Shown piece by piece: positions 10,838 through 21,963 of a DNA stretch of 64,000 bases (position 1 is the first letter of the stretch; each line of letters starts with the position of its first letter). Origin of the DNA: Cyprinodon diabolis (taxonomy: Eukaryota > Chordata > Actinopteri > Cyprinodontiformes > Cyprinodontidae). The notes under the pieces were generated by a model that was not told the origin of the DNA, did no database searches, and worked only from the letters and a program-made list of their open reading frames with translations. Made by a program: the position numbers and the translations under genes. Location of the stretch: the NCBI GenBank assembly GCA_030533445.1, contig CM060062.1, positions 19,238,164 through 19,302,163 of the forward strand, read 5' to 3'.

Positions 10838-13021
10838 AAGTTAGTTTAAAGCATACTGATCAGAGATGCACTATAACATTGATATCAGTTAATATTAATC
10901 ATTTTTAGATATAACTATCTGCCCAGTTAGTAAAACAATCTAGATATTGTTAACTAAAAAAAATCTAAAAGGCTGAGGTAAAGTCAGGTTGCATTAGATT
11001 TAAACTCGTTTTATGGTTGCCATGTCCTGGATGACTGAGAATTTTCAAACTTGTAGTTGTAACTGCGGCAGGGAAGCAATGTGACAGCTGTGTGTTTTTA
11101 TGTAGCTTTCAAATGGTGGAGAAAAATATAACTTGCATGATATTTGTTTATCAGTCACCAGCCTTTACTGCTGCATCAGTATTGGCTATTTATATCAGCC
11201 CAAAGTTCCATATCAATGCTTTTCATTATTGCTGTTTTAGAATGATAGATTGATAGATCATAGATGTCATCCAGTCAGACAAAGCTCAAGAGGTTTTGTA
11301 TGGTAGTTTCCACTCTGTAAAGTATCTGTGTTAAAACAACAAAATTTTGAAATATTTAATCAGTACAAATATGTTTTTAGATGTTATTTTATTATACATA
11401 CACACAAAAACTAACAATTGTCACATGAGGTATAGAATTAATGAAATATTGCTGAGTTTTTTTAACACTTGTAAAATGTGCCTCTTTCATAAAAAAACTG
11501 AGAAGTTTTGTGTAGTTTGCAGCACTTGAATAATACTTCTTCATCATTATAATTACCTTTGTTGTCAACCTTTATGGTTTGCCTGCCCCCATCCTTTCTC
11601 GTTATTATGATTTTTCATGTGTGATAATGCAGGGAGGATTCTCCCGATTTCACCACTCCCATCATCCCTTTCTTCTGCGTGTCACTTTTTGTTTCCTTTT
11701 ACACGGTTTTGTACTAAAAAGTCTTTTTTAATCAATCAAGGAGCAGGCAGAAAATAGGCTTTGTCATGGCCGGGCCCCAGGGTCGTGTTGTGCTTGCTCT
11801 GCCTGGTGACAGGTCTTCAAAAGGGATAAAAAGGGATATTTTGGGGCCGAAATGGGGGTTTCCATGGCACCGGCACTTGTTGCACATGGATCACCATTCT
11901 TTGGTCCTGCGTGAGATTGAGGTTTCAAAGGGCAGGACAACAAAAATTAGGCTCGGAGGGGAGACCAGGGCTGCGGAGGTGGCTGCCCTCGAGTCTCTGA
12001 CTTTCCTCTCCTAGAGGGAAAGAGAGAAAAGGAGCCATAAGTGACAGAACAAAAAGGGGCCTACTAGGTGCTGTCAAATATGCATGAGTAAATGACCAGT
12101 TGCTCTCTACGCAATGTTAAAAAATCTGAAAACGAGAGTCAGACTGGAGGCTCAGAGCACAGACCTTTGCAGTGAGAAGTGTATTCTTGTTGTGGCTTCC
12201 ACTTCATGTAATTAGAGGTTGTTTCATGTAGAATGAGGTCACGTAAACTTGTAAGTTATGGAGTTTATGTGTGGGAAATGAAACCAGGAAACTTAAACAA
12301 TAGATTGGCAGTCATTACTGCAATGAGTGTTATTATTTTAAACTGTGCTCTACAGCCAAGTGTGTGTTTGCATGTTTCTGTTATTTCAATTTTTAATAAT
12401 TAAGAGACTATATATCTGATAGATATTTTTATATAGATATTTAGATATTTATATATTTTTAAAATTATTTAGTATCATACTGATTTGTATTCCCAAACAA
12501 AATCATCTATCTCCTTACAGATTTACGCTGTTCCTGCTTTTTTGTCCTACATTCAGATCACCAGGGATGACGTATTATCAGGCAATAATTATTAGAGTTT
12601 ATAAAAAGTGCATTTTTCTAGTGAATTATGGGAAAATATGTTATTCATACCAGTCTGACCCCATTTAGAAAAAGTCATTGTCCTCTTTATTAATTATGAA
12701 TTGCGTGATAAATCACTTTTTGGTTTGAGTTGGCCAAATTTGTGCCAGACTTTTAAAATGAATAAATACATAAAAAAATGTCCCTGATAACATGAAGTTG
12801 GCTTGAAGATTGTAAAAAGCAACATGGCATGACGCGATCCACAGGAAAGCAAGAAGAGAAAAAAAAAAAAAGGGTATTTGCTCCTGTCAGTCTAGAAGGG
12901 GATTTATATGCTGATAAAAAAATATGCAAGAAATATGCAACACTGATGAGATTTTCCAGGAGCATAATTACTCCATGAGGTGACAAAAAATTCAAGAAAA
13001 AAGAAATTATATATCTGTATA
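10838..13021. promoter_or_regulatory. Unique intronic sequence; enhancer-like stretch about 11620-12020
   Basis: The region from about 11620 to 12020 is GC-balanced, free of simple repeats and contains TTAATCAATCAAGG, GGGTCGTGTTGTGC and TGGATCACCATTC. The open frame at 11766-12014 within it has no recognisable domain and is not flanked by convincing splice sites, so I read it as a conserved non-coding candidate and not an exon. The flanking sequence is AT-rich with poly-A runs. Confidence 0.3.
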
Positions 13022-13196
13022 CAGTGGGGCAAAAAAGTATTTAGTCAGCCACCAATAGTGCAAGTTCTCCCACTTAAAAAGATGAGAGGCCGGTAATTTT
13101 CATCATAGATATACCTCAACTATGAGAGACAAAATGAGAAAAAAAATCCAGAAAATCACATTGTCTGATTTTTAAAGAATTTATTTGCAAAATATG
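13022..13196 (+). mobile_element. Solo left terminal repeat of the 21598-type Tc1 element
   Basis: About 175 bp match the first 177 bp of the Tc1 element at 21598 almost base for base (start CAGTGGGGCAAAAAAGTATT), with a 2-base deletion at the GATG(GG)AGAGG position and few substitutions. A TA dinucleotide precedes it, as expected for Tc1 insertion. The similarity stops abruptly after TTATTTGCAAAATATG, before the inner direct repeat, and no right end follows nearby. It is a truncated copy. Confidence 0.9.
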
Positions 13197-13924
13197 TTTT
13201 GTATTTAATTTGTATTAATTTGTATTTGTTTGAACAATAAAAGAGACATTGCAAGAGAGAAATGGCAACAATTTGAGTTTGCAACGTGAAAACCCCTGCT
13301 GCTCATAGACACAATTGACCCTCTAAGATTCACCTAAAATCATCTTGATAATCCTTAAGACTTTAAAACAATTATTCTTTAAACTGATAAGAAATGATTT
13401 TAGAATTATGTTTTTTTTCTTCCTTTTTGTAAAACTTGATTGTCATGTTACATCTGCTATCAGAGAATCGTTGCAGTTGCAGTCAAACATGGATGTTGGT
13501 AGTTTGGTGGGCTGACATTATATTGCTGCTTCAGAATATAAAAAAATTACCATAATGTTGGAGATTGTAGTTTTTCTATCTCACAGACCAATACAGTCTC
13601 CTTCACAACTCATCACAGATTGTTTCTTGGTCAAATCCCCTGCCCATCAGAAACTGACCTTCCAACTACAGGCTGTAGCAGGAACTTCCAAAAATGTTAC
13701 CATGAGCTGCGAAGTAAAAACCTACCACTAACCCATCCCTCACCCTAATCCTAAAGAAACAGCAGTATACATGTTACCATACACTTCTTTTTGTCGCGGG
13801 TCACGTGATACACGTGATGTTATTTACCCTGCACGTCAAATAGTGATGTGAGGGGTACCCCCTGCGCATCAGTAAGTTGACGCGTAGGGGACTTTGACCA
13901 AGCATCAGTATGTGACAAGTTGGG
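13197..13924. other. AT-rich unique sequence with a near-palindromic double E-box
   Basis: No gene is seen. Around 13799-13822 two CACGTG E-boxes sit two bases apart in a near-palindrome (GGTCACGTGATACACGTGATG). The surrounding 13620-13920 stretch may itself be part of an old repeat, because it ends next to a transposase relic, but I do not recognise it. Confidence 0.35.
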
Positions 13925-14350
13925 AGTGAGAATGTGTTTCAGAGACAGATCCTCACTGACATGTCAACCCCTCAATTTGTTACTGGAGCTGAAGCACGCT
14001 TGTCTTGTGCATGACAATGCTCCAAAACACTCAGAACGTCCACCTCTGGATGACTAAAAATGTGGAAAAGAAAGCTTCTAAAATGGCCTAATTAAAGTCT
14101 GAATTTAAATCCATTTCAGATACTGTGGTATAACCTAAAGTTTTTCATGGTCTTAAACAGCCCACTGTGGTTAAATTAAAATCTTTAATCATCTTCTTAC
14201 AAGAAGATTGGCGACAGCTGTTCCAGAGGTAAAAGTCTCTTTCCTAGTTTTCTCAAAAGGCTCGATAAAAGTTGTTGCGATCAACGTTGGCATGACCACC
14301 ACTGTTTTAAAATGAAAAAAGGGTTACTTTTCACTTATGTCCAGGTTGAT
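13925..14350 (+). pseudogene. Degenerate Tc1/mariner transposase relic (C-terminal half)
   Basis: Reading across frames gives recognisable pieces of the DDE domain: HDNAPKHS at about 14010-14033, which carries the second catalytic Asp in this family, then a decayed WP..SP.LNPIE region at about 14078-14120, then NL-like and EDWRQLF-like pieces to about 14225. Several frameshifts and stops show it is dead. Similarity is to Tc1-like elements in general. It is more divergent from the 21598 element than from other Tc1 families, so it is probably a separate lineage. Confidence 0.65.
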
Positions 14351-15557
14351 GTTTTGGATAGCTTCTTTTGGGTATCTTTATAAATTAAATCATCATTTAA
14401 AATTTGTATTTTTTAAAGAGAGCATATATTCTTTTAATATACCAATTTGTTAGACAATCTAAAACATTTACGAGATCAATAAAATTGTAATCAGTAACGG
14501 AAATACTTTTCTTAATGGTAATATAAGAATCTAGAGGGTATTGAACGGCTTTCACTTATTCTAAAAAATATGTTCATTTTTTAATATGTTCATGTTTTTT
14601 TGCTGCACCTAGATTTTTTTTTCTAAAATATTATGCATAAATCGCATTATGAGGTCAAGGTTTTTACATGTCAGGAGGCCTTTATATAATTTGCAATAAT
14701 TTCCATAGCATCATCACTGCCACCTTCAATAACAAACAAGGTTATACACACTCATGGGTCCGTTTCCTCACACATTTGGAGCTGCACACAGTCGGAGGGC
14801 GTGTGCTGCTGTTAGAAACAGCGAGAATGACTTCAGTGGCATTTAGACACTAAATCCAGGAGTTTTTGTAATGTTCAAGTGGCTGAATATCCCCCTTGAT
14901 ATCTACCAACAGCTTATTGTTATGAAATTTCAAAATATATGGATGAGTGGAGGTGCACGTTCATGTTCATCTATTGGAGGTTCTCTGCAATGTGCTGCCA
15001 GCCTGTTTAAAAGGTTAACGCAGTTGGGATATGTTTCTTGATGGGATTTTATCATGCCAGGCATGCTCTGTTTCCTGATGAATATATTAAAATTATTACT
15101 GTGCAAACAGAGTTTCTAATTACTGACCTGCTTGCTATTGTACTGTGCGTTCAGTACCCCCCCCCCCTTTTCTCCATGCCTTGTTTATTTATCTGCACCA
15201 CTGAATACAGAATAGTCTATGCAATGTCATTTCCATCCACATGAAAATGATTTTGAAAATGCCAATCTTGCCTATTATACAGTGTAATTACTTGTCTGCT
15301 TTTTGATTTTATCATATCTTCAGCCAGTGAGAAGACACTTGGAGAGGCTAAACATCTTAACGGTGTGTTTCAGCAGATGATTTACCTCAGAAAGGAAAAT
15401 GATAGAAAAGAGAATCTTCACTTTGTAACTGAGCAAAATGCCCTCAGGCACAAAGCATAAGGCTTAATACTGATTAAAACTGATTAATTGATTTGCTAAG
15501 TAATTGTTAGTTGCAACCCTGGATGTGACTCTATATTTCACAACCTTAACTATATAT
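14351..15557. other. AT-rich unique intronic sequence
   Basis: No gene, repeat family or regulatory motif stands out. A C10 run lies near 15157. Short frames at 14668-14853 and 15038-15244 look like chance frames. Confidence 0.4.
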
Positions 15558-15917
15558 CACTAAATAAATGCAGTGCAACCAGTCAGCTTCCTAATTGTTA
15601 AAATGGTCCCAACTGTGTGTATCTTATTCTTAGTTTAAGTCCAGCCTTTTAGTCCATGAGTTGCACATCCTTCTGGACTCACCACCCTCTTAGTGAAACT
15701 TGTAGCTGCAATTGCAGTAAATGTAAATTTCTGTAAAGTGTTGGTTGAACATGCATCCACACTGCTTGTTTTAGGTGTAAAACTTTAATAAAAAAATTGC
15801 AACATTTTGTGTTGGTCTGGCATTTAACATCCAGATAGAATAGATTGAAGTTTGCCATGGTAACAAACAAAATATGAAAAAGTTTAAGGGGTACAAATAA
15901 CTTTGCAATTGTGCTGT
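15558..15917 (+). mobile_element. Internally deleted Tc1 relic with leader and 3' end fused
   Basis: The left part (CACTAAATAAATGCAGTGCAACC, about 15558 onward) matches the 5' leader of the same fish Tc1 family as 3029. The right part begins with CTTGTAGCTGCAATTGCAGTAAA, which corresponds to the 3' end of the transposase gene, and runs through TTTTGTGTTGGTCTGGCATTTAACATCC to an ITR-like terminus (AAGGGGTACAAATAACTTTGC...GCTGTA at 15917). Almost the whole transposase is missing. The left ITR is not recognisable. It is therefore an old deletion derivative. Confidence 0.65.
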
Positions 15918-17072
15918 AAAAAGATTTGTATTGTCGCTTAAGTCTACCTTAGCAGGTTTTTCAAGGTATGCAGCCAAATTCGTTAGCTCTGAATTTCACT
16001 TTCATTGTCATGGTTGTCTGTCCTTGCCCTTCAACGGTTTCCTTTCACCTGAATAGTTGACAATAAACTAATTTTCTTCCTTAAAGGTGGCTTGATGGGA
16101 AAGTACGTCATGCTAATTTCAGTAGAATTAGCTGTACGTTATGGAAAAAAGGGCAGACCTGTTGTTTACATGGCTTCCTGTAATGTTGCACAAGGGGTTG
16201 ATCTTGAGAGTTGATGGGAGCTGCAATTTAAGAAGAGGACACTGCAGCTCTGAACAAAAACAATTAAAGGAAAATGAAAGACGCCCCCCCAAGGGTTAAA
16301 AATAGAAAATTATCAACATGCAGGCTGAATTCCACTATCCCACCCCCCACCCAATCCCCTCAAACTTACTGGGCCTGCATTGTTATGTATGATCAGATCT
16401 GCCAGTTCTTCCTCTAAGCTCCTTGTCACATTTTGACTTAATGAAGTGCAACTTAGAAGGGAATTGGGTTCATCATGCTAGTCGCACGATGCTCCCTTGT
16501 TGTAGCAAACAGGAGTGGCATGGGACCGGAGAGCTACAGCGCGAGTCGTTATCATTCCGGTCAGTCTGTTTAACACAAAATTAAACAAAGAACTAATTAG
16601 TGCCTCATGAATTAATAACTGCACTGTTGCTGAGAAGAAGTTGGGTTGCTGAGGGGAGATATAAAATAAGTAGGAAGATCAGGTTAGAATTAATATTACT
16701 TTTTTCCAGGGTACATGTGCCCCCAAGGTTAGGAAACTTTAGAGAGGATTTAAGAAGCAGTGTGTCTTGGTACAACACCGAAACTTGGTTTGTGTTTGTG
16801 TGGATGTACTAAAGAAAATGACATATATTATCACAGTCTAACCCCTCTCTACAGGGATAACTGTACCCTTTCCAGAAGCCCCTGTCATTCAAAGAGCTTT
16901 ACAAACCGTTACAAACTCAGCCATCGTTCCTTTCTTCCAGCTGGGACAAGGGGCCTGTCTTCCTCAAAAAGACAGGTTCGGACAAAAGCATCTTCTTTAG
17001 AGTCACAATATTCTATCAGCCATGCCCTGCAGCATAGAAACGCAATGTAAATGAAGAACATACGCATTTTTA
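15918..17072. other. Unique intronic sequence
   Basis: No gene is seen. The part from about 16440 to 16740 is repeat-free and mixed in composition. Overlapping frames at 16600-16812 and 16760-17050 lack recognisable domains and good splice signals in a consistent frame. Confidence 0.4.
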
Positions 17073-17435
17073 CAGTATGTGGTGTGCCTTGAAAAAGTAT
17101 TTACACCCCTTGATCTTTTCCATAATTTATCATCACAACAATCTTCATATTATATTATTTTATCCTAAAGAAAGTACAGCAAAATTAAAGGAAAGTACTT
17201 CTTTTTCCTTTTTTTTTTAAATCAAATTATTAAAAAATAGATCTCAGACATGTATTTTTCCTAACATTTATTTTTTCTTTTTTTTGCTGAATTTACAGCT
17301 GCACCACTCGTCGCATGTCTCCATCAGCTTTCAACATCTATAGACTGAATATTTGCCAGTTTTCCATTGCACAATAGCTTAAGCTCCTTCAGACACTTTG
17401 GTGCGTCTCTTTGCTCACCATCATCGTCTTTAAGT
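17073..17435 (-). mobile_element. Deleted Tc1 relic in reverse orientation
   Basis: It begins with an ITR-like sequence (GTGCCTTGAAAAAGTATTTACACCCC). From about 17297, read on the minus strand, it corresponds to the last part of a Tc1 transposase: CAGCTTTCAACATCTATAGA, TTTGCCAGTTTTCCATTGCA and AATAGCTTAAGCTCCTTCAG are the complement of the family's EEWAKI-type segment and the codons around it. The middle and the other end are gone. It lies about 330 bp upstream of the exon at 17769, inside the upstream intron. Confidence 0.65.
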
Positions 17436-17768
17436 TGATGCAATGTATTGGCTGGTTCAGTAAGCTGAACACTGAACAGGTGTTTTTATACTAAAACTAT
17501 GCCATACATAGTTTGGTTGAAATGGGTTTTAAGGTTTAGGTTATCAAATACGATCAAATACGGATAAATTTAGATAAACATCACATTAAGACCCTACAAC
17601 CTTATGGTTCTACTTTACAATGATGCTGTACTTTGTGTTGCTTTATGATGTACAACCCAAATAAATGATATTTGAGGTTTGTAGTTTATCAGTGCATTCT
17701 ATGGAGTACACAAAGATAATCATTGTCCAGATTCATAATGTTTTTCCCCTGTTTGCTTTCTTTCTTAG

Positions 17769-17824
17769 ATGAGGCAACACCCCCATCCCTCCACGGATTG
17801 ACTCCCCAGGAAGAGAGAAACGAG
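17769..17824 (+). CDS. znf423: Internal coding exon, probably znf423 (zinc finger protein 423, OAZ/Zfp423)
   Basis: Seen: a long pyrimidine tract ending TTTGCTTTCTTTCTTAG is followed by 56 bases and a GAG|GTAGGG donor. The exon starts with two bases of a split codon (nAT) and ends at phase 0. The frame reads EATPPSLHGLTPQEERNE without stops. Known: in mammalian ZNF423, the acidic linker between the N-terminal NuRD-binding motif and zinc finger 1 contains SQEERNE followed by DDED. ZNF423 is a nuclear protein with about 30 C2H2 fingers that partners EBF factors and SMADs in neural and fat-cell development. Inferred: this is the small exon immediately before the large zinc-finger exon. That exon would start at phase 0 with acidic codons and must lie beyond 64000. 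The first part of the exon peptide does not match what I remember of mammals, so identity rests on about seven residues, the exon phase and the gene-desert context. If the assignment is wrong it is still a plausible exon of some gene. Confidence 0.5.
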
Positions 17825-20742
17825 GTAGGGCAAATCCCTAACATGACTGATTACTGTGCCCACCATCTCCCCTGTTCATATCTCCAACAATATCAGGCAT
17901 CTTCATTAATCCCTGTGGATCAATGTGTCTGGGGGTTGTAAAAATTGACAAATGACTTATTAGAATCCCACCATTTTATTTTCCAACTGATTAACTCACA
18001 GCAATGTTGTACACTATACAGGCTCACTGATGTATCTGTTTTCCAATCCCCCCCCATCTCTATCTGTTGCTCTCTATTTCTCTGTCTTAGTGTGACGGAT
18101 CTATACTGAATAAAATGTACAACAGAGTCGTTGGAAGCCCTGCCAGGCTCCAGCGACTCAAAACTACAGGAACAATAAGGCAGTTCGTACACATAAAAAC
18201 CACCAGTTATATATACTGACATAAAAAACCCATAGAGGCAGCTTGTGTGGGTTTCTACCCGGCTTACAGAGGGTACAGTGCCAAAAAACACATGAGCAGA
18301 CACTTAGAAATCCATTGGAGAATTGGAACTGCTTTAGGTGGAAGTAATAAATTGCATTTTACCAACACGCTGTCTCGGTTTTTACAAGCGTGTTTGCCAA
18401 ATTCTTGTTATCTAGGTTACGGTGCTCTGTTAATTGTGTCTTGATGTTCTTTTATGCCTGTTTTATGTCTGGATGCTGTTGTAACTCCATCCCACATTCT
18501 CATCTTGACAAAATAATGCAATTTTTCCACTGTGTGGCATTTATTACTGTGAGAGACATTAGACACAGACATCTAAGTACAGATGACATCCACCAAATTA
18601 ACAAGAGTATAAAACCTTTGGTTGCTGATAAAAAATCTGCCTCTGTACAATTTGACTCTCGAAAGAACGTTAATGACTTGTGACTTGAAGAAACTGGGTT
18701 GCTTTTTTTTTTCTTCCTCCCTCTCCCTCGGTGAGATGAAACCTTCTGTGCTAATGATGTTAGCCGGTATGAGCACAATGCTGATGTGGGAGTCTGTCAT
18801 GAGGATGCACACAACACAGCCCTTGCCCCTGGCCTCCTAGTCAAGAGGGATCTAAACATTCAGAAGTGACAGTCTGGGCTGTCTCATGTCAGACCAGAGA
18901 CCCTCGCTATCACCGGGGGGCTGGCGTGGCTGTGAATCGAGGTGGAATGCTACACCGCACTCTTTTGTTTCTGCTGGTGTCACTCATGCACCAAAAAGAA
19001 GACACACTCCTTGCATCAATCAGAGCCCGGTGTACAGCCATGCATCCACAGATTCCCACATACAGAGGCCTGAACCAGAATTGTTATTAGTAGTGATGAT
19101 GTGCCCAAAGGCCTTCATCTCAATAGAAATTGTATTGAAGTTTAATGAAATAATTTCACACAAATTCTGCAGTTCTCTAACAGTTAGATTTGTGGAATTT
19201 CTTTTACATTTCCTCCCTTAAGCCACCTTAATGTGCATAGTGGCAATTCTTGGTTCTTACCCAATCTTGATGATTTGAGCTCACATCTTTAAGTTTACAT
19301 TATGGTTTAGCAGGTTAAGGCTGTTTTTGTATTAATAATTCTCCACAACTGGAGGATGTGCTTCCTGTCACATTAAATTGATTATTATTTAGATTTTGAT
19401 TGTTGTACACAAACAGTTATAAATACTGTCCTCTACATTTTTTATATTTTTCCTCATTTTCCTATATTTTGTTGTTTGATGTTCTTTTTTTCTTCTTAAG
19501 CATATTGAAGCATAAAATTGTTTTAATTGTGGTATGCTAGCAATTGTTAGTTAAACTCAGGTCTGACAAACAATTCAGATCAATCCATGCCTGCATAGGT
19601 TCAATGACTCGCTCTCTTCTCTTTCCCGAATTAAAGAGTGACTGAGTGTGTAGGATCACTCCACTTGTGCACTTCTTTCTGCCTCACTTTTTCTTTCCAC
19701 TCATTTTCTGTTAATATAATGGCAAACAAAAATGAATGATCAGCCATCTTCTTATCAATGATCTTTTGTGACTTAGTCACTATTTAAGTTTAAAATAGTT
19801 TTGAGTAATAATCTCTGATTTAAGGCAGCTGAGCCTGTAATTATAAACTTTACCAGATCTATTTTTACGTATAAAAGTCTGCTATTGTATATGGTTACAT
19901 AGGAACTTTCTATCTTAAAGTATAATAATTTTTTTGAACTAATCTGAATTTGTTGAGATTCACATGTGCTTCAATTACAGCTCTGATTTTCTAAACTTTT
20001 CAGGTTAAGTTTGTGATAAAGTACATTTTTTAAAGGCTTTTTATACATCTTTACCTGGGTGCCAGTAATTGTGGAGCAAAGTTTAGGCAAACCAACAAAA
20101 AGTAAAAGGATGGTCAAATGATTGGAACAACTCCTCCTATGAATAATTATAAAAAAAAAATGTCTGAGCAGGTTCCGAGTAGGAGCATAGAGAAAAGTTA
20201 AGTAAGATTCAACAGAAGTCCAGAGTAATACTGCTTGTCTAACCACAAAACAACAACATAACTGAGCACAGTTAGCTTAATTGGCTTTAGTTGTATGTTA
20301 ATGAATCTAATCATAAAGGCCAACTGGCTCAAACATGAGGCCTTGTCACCCCTTCTGCTCTCTCCCCATTCCTTGTGGCTCCCACTGACTTCTCAAAAAG
20401 ATGGAGTTCCTTTCTCAGGCAGTCTGAGGAGAATTAAACCACCAAAATTGTTTTCATTGGTTGGTGGGGATACTCTCAGGGGACTTCAAGGCTTTTAATT
20501 GAACATACTGAGAATAAATTTGTATGACTGCTTACTAACATCGTTTGTCTGTCCACTTTCCTCTTCTGGCGTAGCAGCATTATTTAGTTATTGGAAAAAG
20601 AAACAGTTGCATGAAAAAAACAATACTGACAATACAAGAGTACTGGCTAACCGTGGGCCAAAGCCTAAGGTTAGCATTGCTTCAAAATAAAGGACTATTT
20701 AACAGTTTTGAGAGGATCTGGATTGCAAATGTGTTCCTCTAA
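17825..20742. other. Start of the long downstream intron
   Basis: No further exon is seen. A pyrimidine tract with CTTAG at about 18060-18090 looks like an acceptor, but no donor or conserved frame follows within a sensible distance. Open frames at 17920-18303, 18390-18683 and 18886-19221 show no domains. The sequence at 18700-18850 is mixed in composition. From 19230 to 20250 it is AT-rich. Confidence 0.4.
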
Positions 20743-21279
20743 AGGCAGGCATACACTATACACGTTTTTTGCATTTTCGGGCGATTTTCCAGTCGTAGGA
20801 GATGTTTTTGGATCGGGCCGAGTTTCAGGCTCATCGTGCATCCTGTAGTATACAGGGGGTTATGAGGGATGATCAGCCTCTCACAACCAGCTCCTGATCA
20901 GGACTTGTTAGTTTTGGAGAAAATCAAACATGTTTGGAATTCAGTCAGTCTTCATAAGGTGTTCATGAGCGGAGCCCGTCGTTGAACCAGAGCTACAAGC
21001 TGATTTACTTGAACCTCGGACACAGCGACTGTGCAAATGAAGGTATTCATCTTGTTCTTCACCAAGATTCAAATGTCCTACCAGCTCCATCTTTCGGCGC
21101 TGAGTCCAAAGTGTGGTTTCTGGACGTACAGTGTGAGCAGTTAGATCACATTAGATCATCGGGCCGTACAGTGTAAGAACATGTTGATCTGTGAACTTTT
21201 AAACCCTGTGGTTTTGTCATACAGTTTGAGTTGTAGCTGTGTAAAACGATTAAAAATGTCGTACAGTGTATGCCCCTCT
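20743..21279. mobile_element. Harbinger-like non-autonomous DNA transposon, 537 bp
   Basis: The ends are inverted repeats: AGGCAGGCATACACTATAC on the left and the complement of AGAGGGGCATACACTGTACG on the right. TAA flanks both sides (20740-20742 and 21280-21282), fitting the 3-bp TWA target duplication of PIF/Harbinger elements. Internally the phrase GTACAGTGT recurs at 21126, 21167 and 21262. No transposase is encoded; the frame at 20982-21176 has no recognisable domain. Superfamily is inferred from the duplication length. Confidence 0.7.
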
Positions 21280-21597
21280 TAACCTGGACAGAAGAGGGCT
21301 TTTCTTTAACTGGTTGAAAATTATTAAACCATTTATTGGTTATGAAAACACATCGGAGTAGACATTAAATTCATCTGAGAATTCAACAAAAAAAAAAAAA
21401 ACATAGGAAAGATTTTTAAGCGGTGTAAGAATGAAGTGGTTGATGAAGAGGTAGCTGCTAATAGAGCTAAAGCTGTCTTTTACTTTGGAGCTCCAAAACC
21501 AAAGAGCTAAGTCATAGTTTGTAAAGACTCAGAACTGCACTTGTCAGCTTTAGCTCAAAATCTTAAAAATGTAAAGAGTTGGAGCCTGAACCTATTA

Positions 21598-21813
21598 CAG
21601 TGGGGCAAAAAAGTATTTAGTCAGCCACCAATAGTGCAAGTTCTCCCACTTAAAAAGATGGGAGAGGCCGGTAATTTTCATCATAGATATACCTCAACTA
21701 TGAGAGACAAAATGAGAAAAAAAAATCTAGAAAATCACATTGTCTGATTTTTAAAGAATTTATTTGCAAAATATGGTGGAAAATAAGTATTTGGTCAGTT
21801 ACAAACAAGCAAG
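21598..21813 (+). repeat. Left inverted terminal repeat with two internal direct repeats
   Basis: The outer direct repeat begins at 21600 (GTGGGGCAAAAAAGTATTTAGTCAGCC would be too long to list in full; core GTATTTAGTCAG) and the inner one at 21776 (core GTATTTGGTCAG), both ending in a CAAG word. In this transposon group these are the transposase binding sites. The arm pairs with 22990-23202 in inverted orientation. Confidence 0.9.
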
Positions 21814-21963
21814 ATTCCTGGCTCTCACAGACCTGTAACTTCTTCTGTAAGAGGCTCCTCTGTCCTCCACTCGTTACCTTCATTAATGGCACCTGTTTGA
21901 ACCCGTTATCAGTATAAAAGACACCTGTCCACAACCTCAAACCGTCACACTCTAAACTCCACC

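Noticed and set aside
11766..12014. 82-codon plus-strand frame in balanced DNA
   Set aside because: No domain, no flanking acceptor and donor in frame; more likely non-coding conserved-type DNA.
18060..18130. Acceptor-like pyrimidine tract ending CTTAG
   Set aside because: Stops follow quickly in two frames and no donor or conserved peptide was found; pyrimidine tracts are common here.
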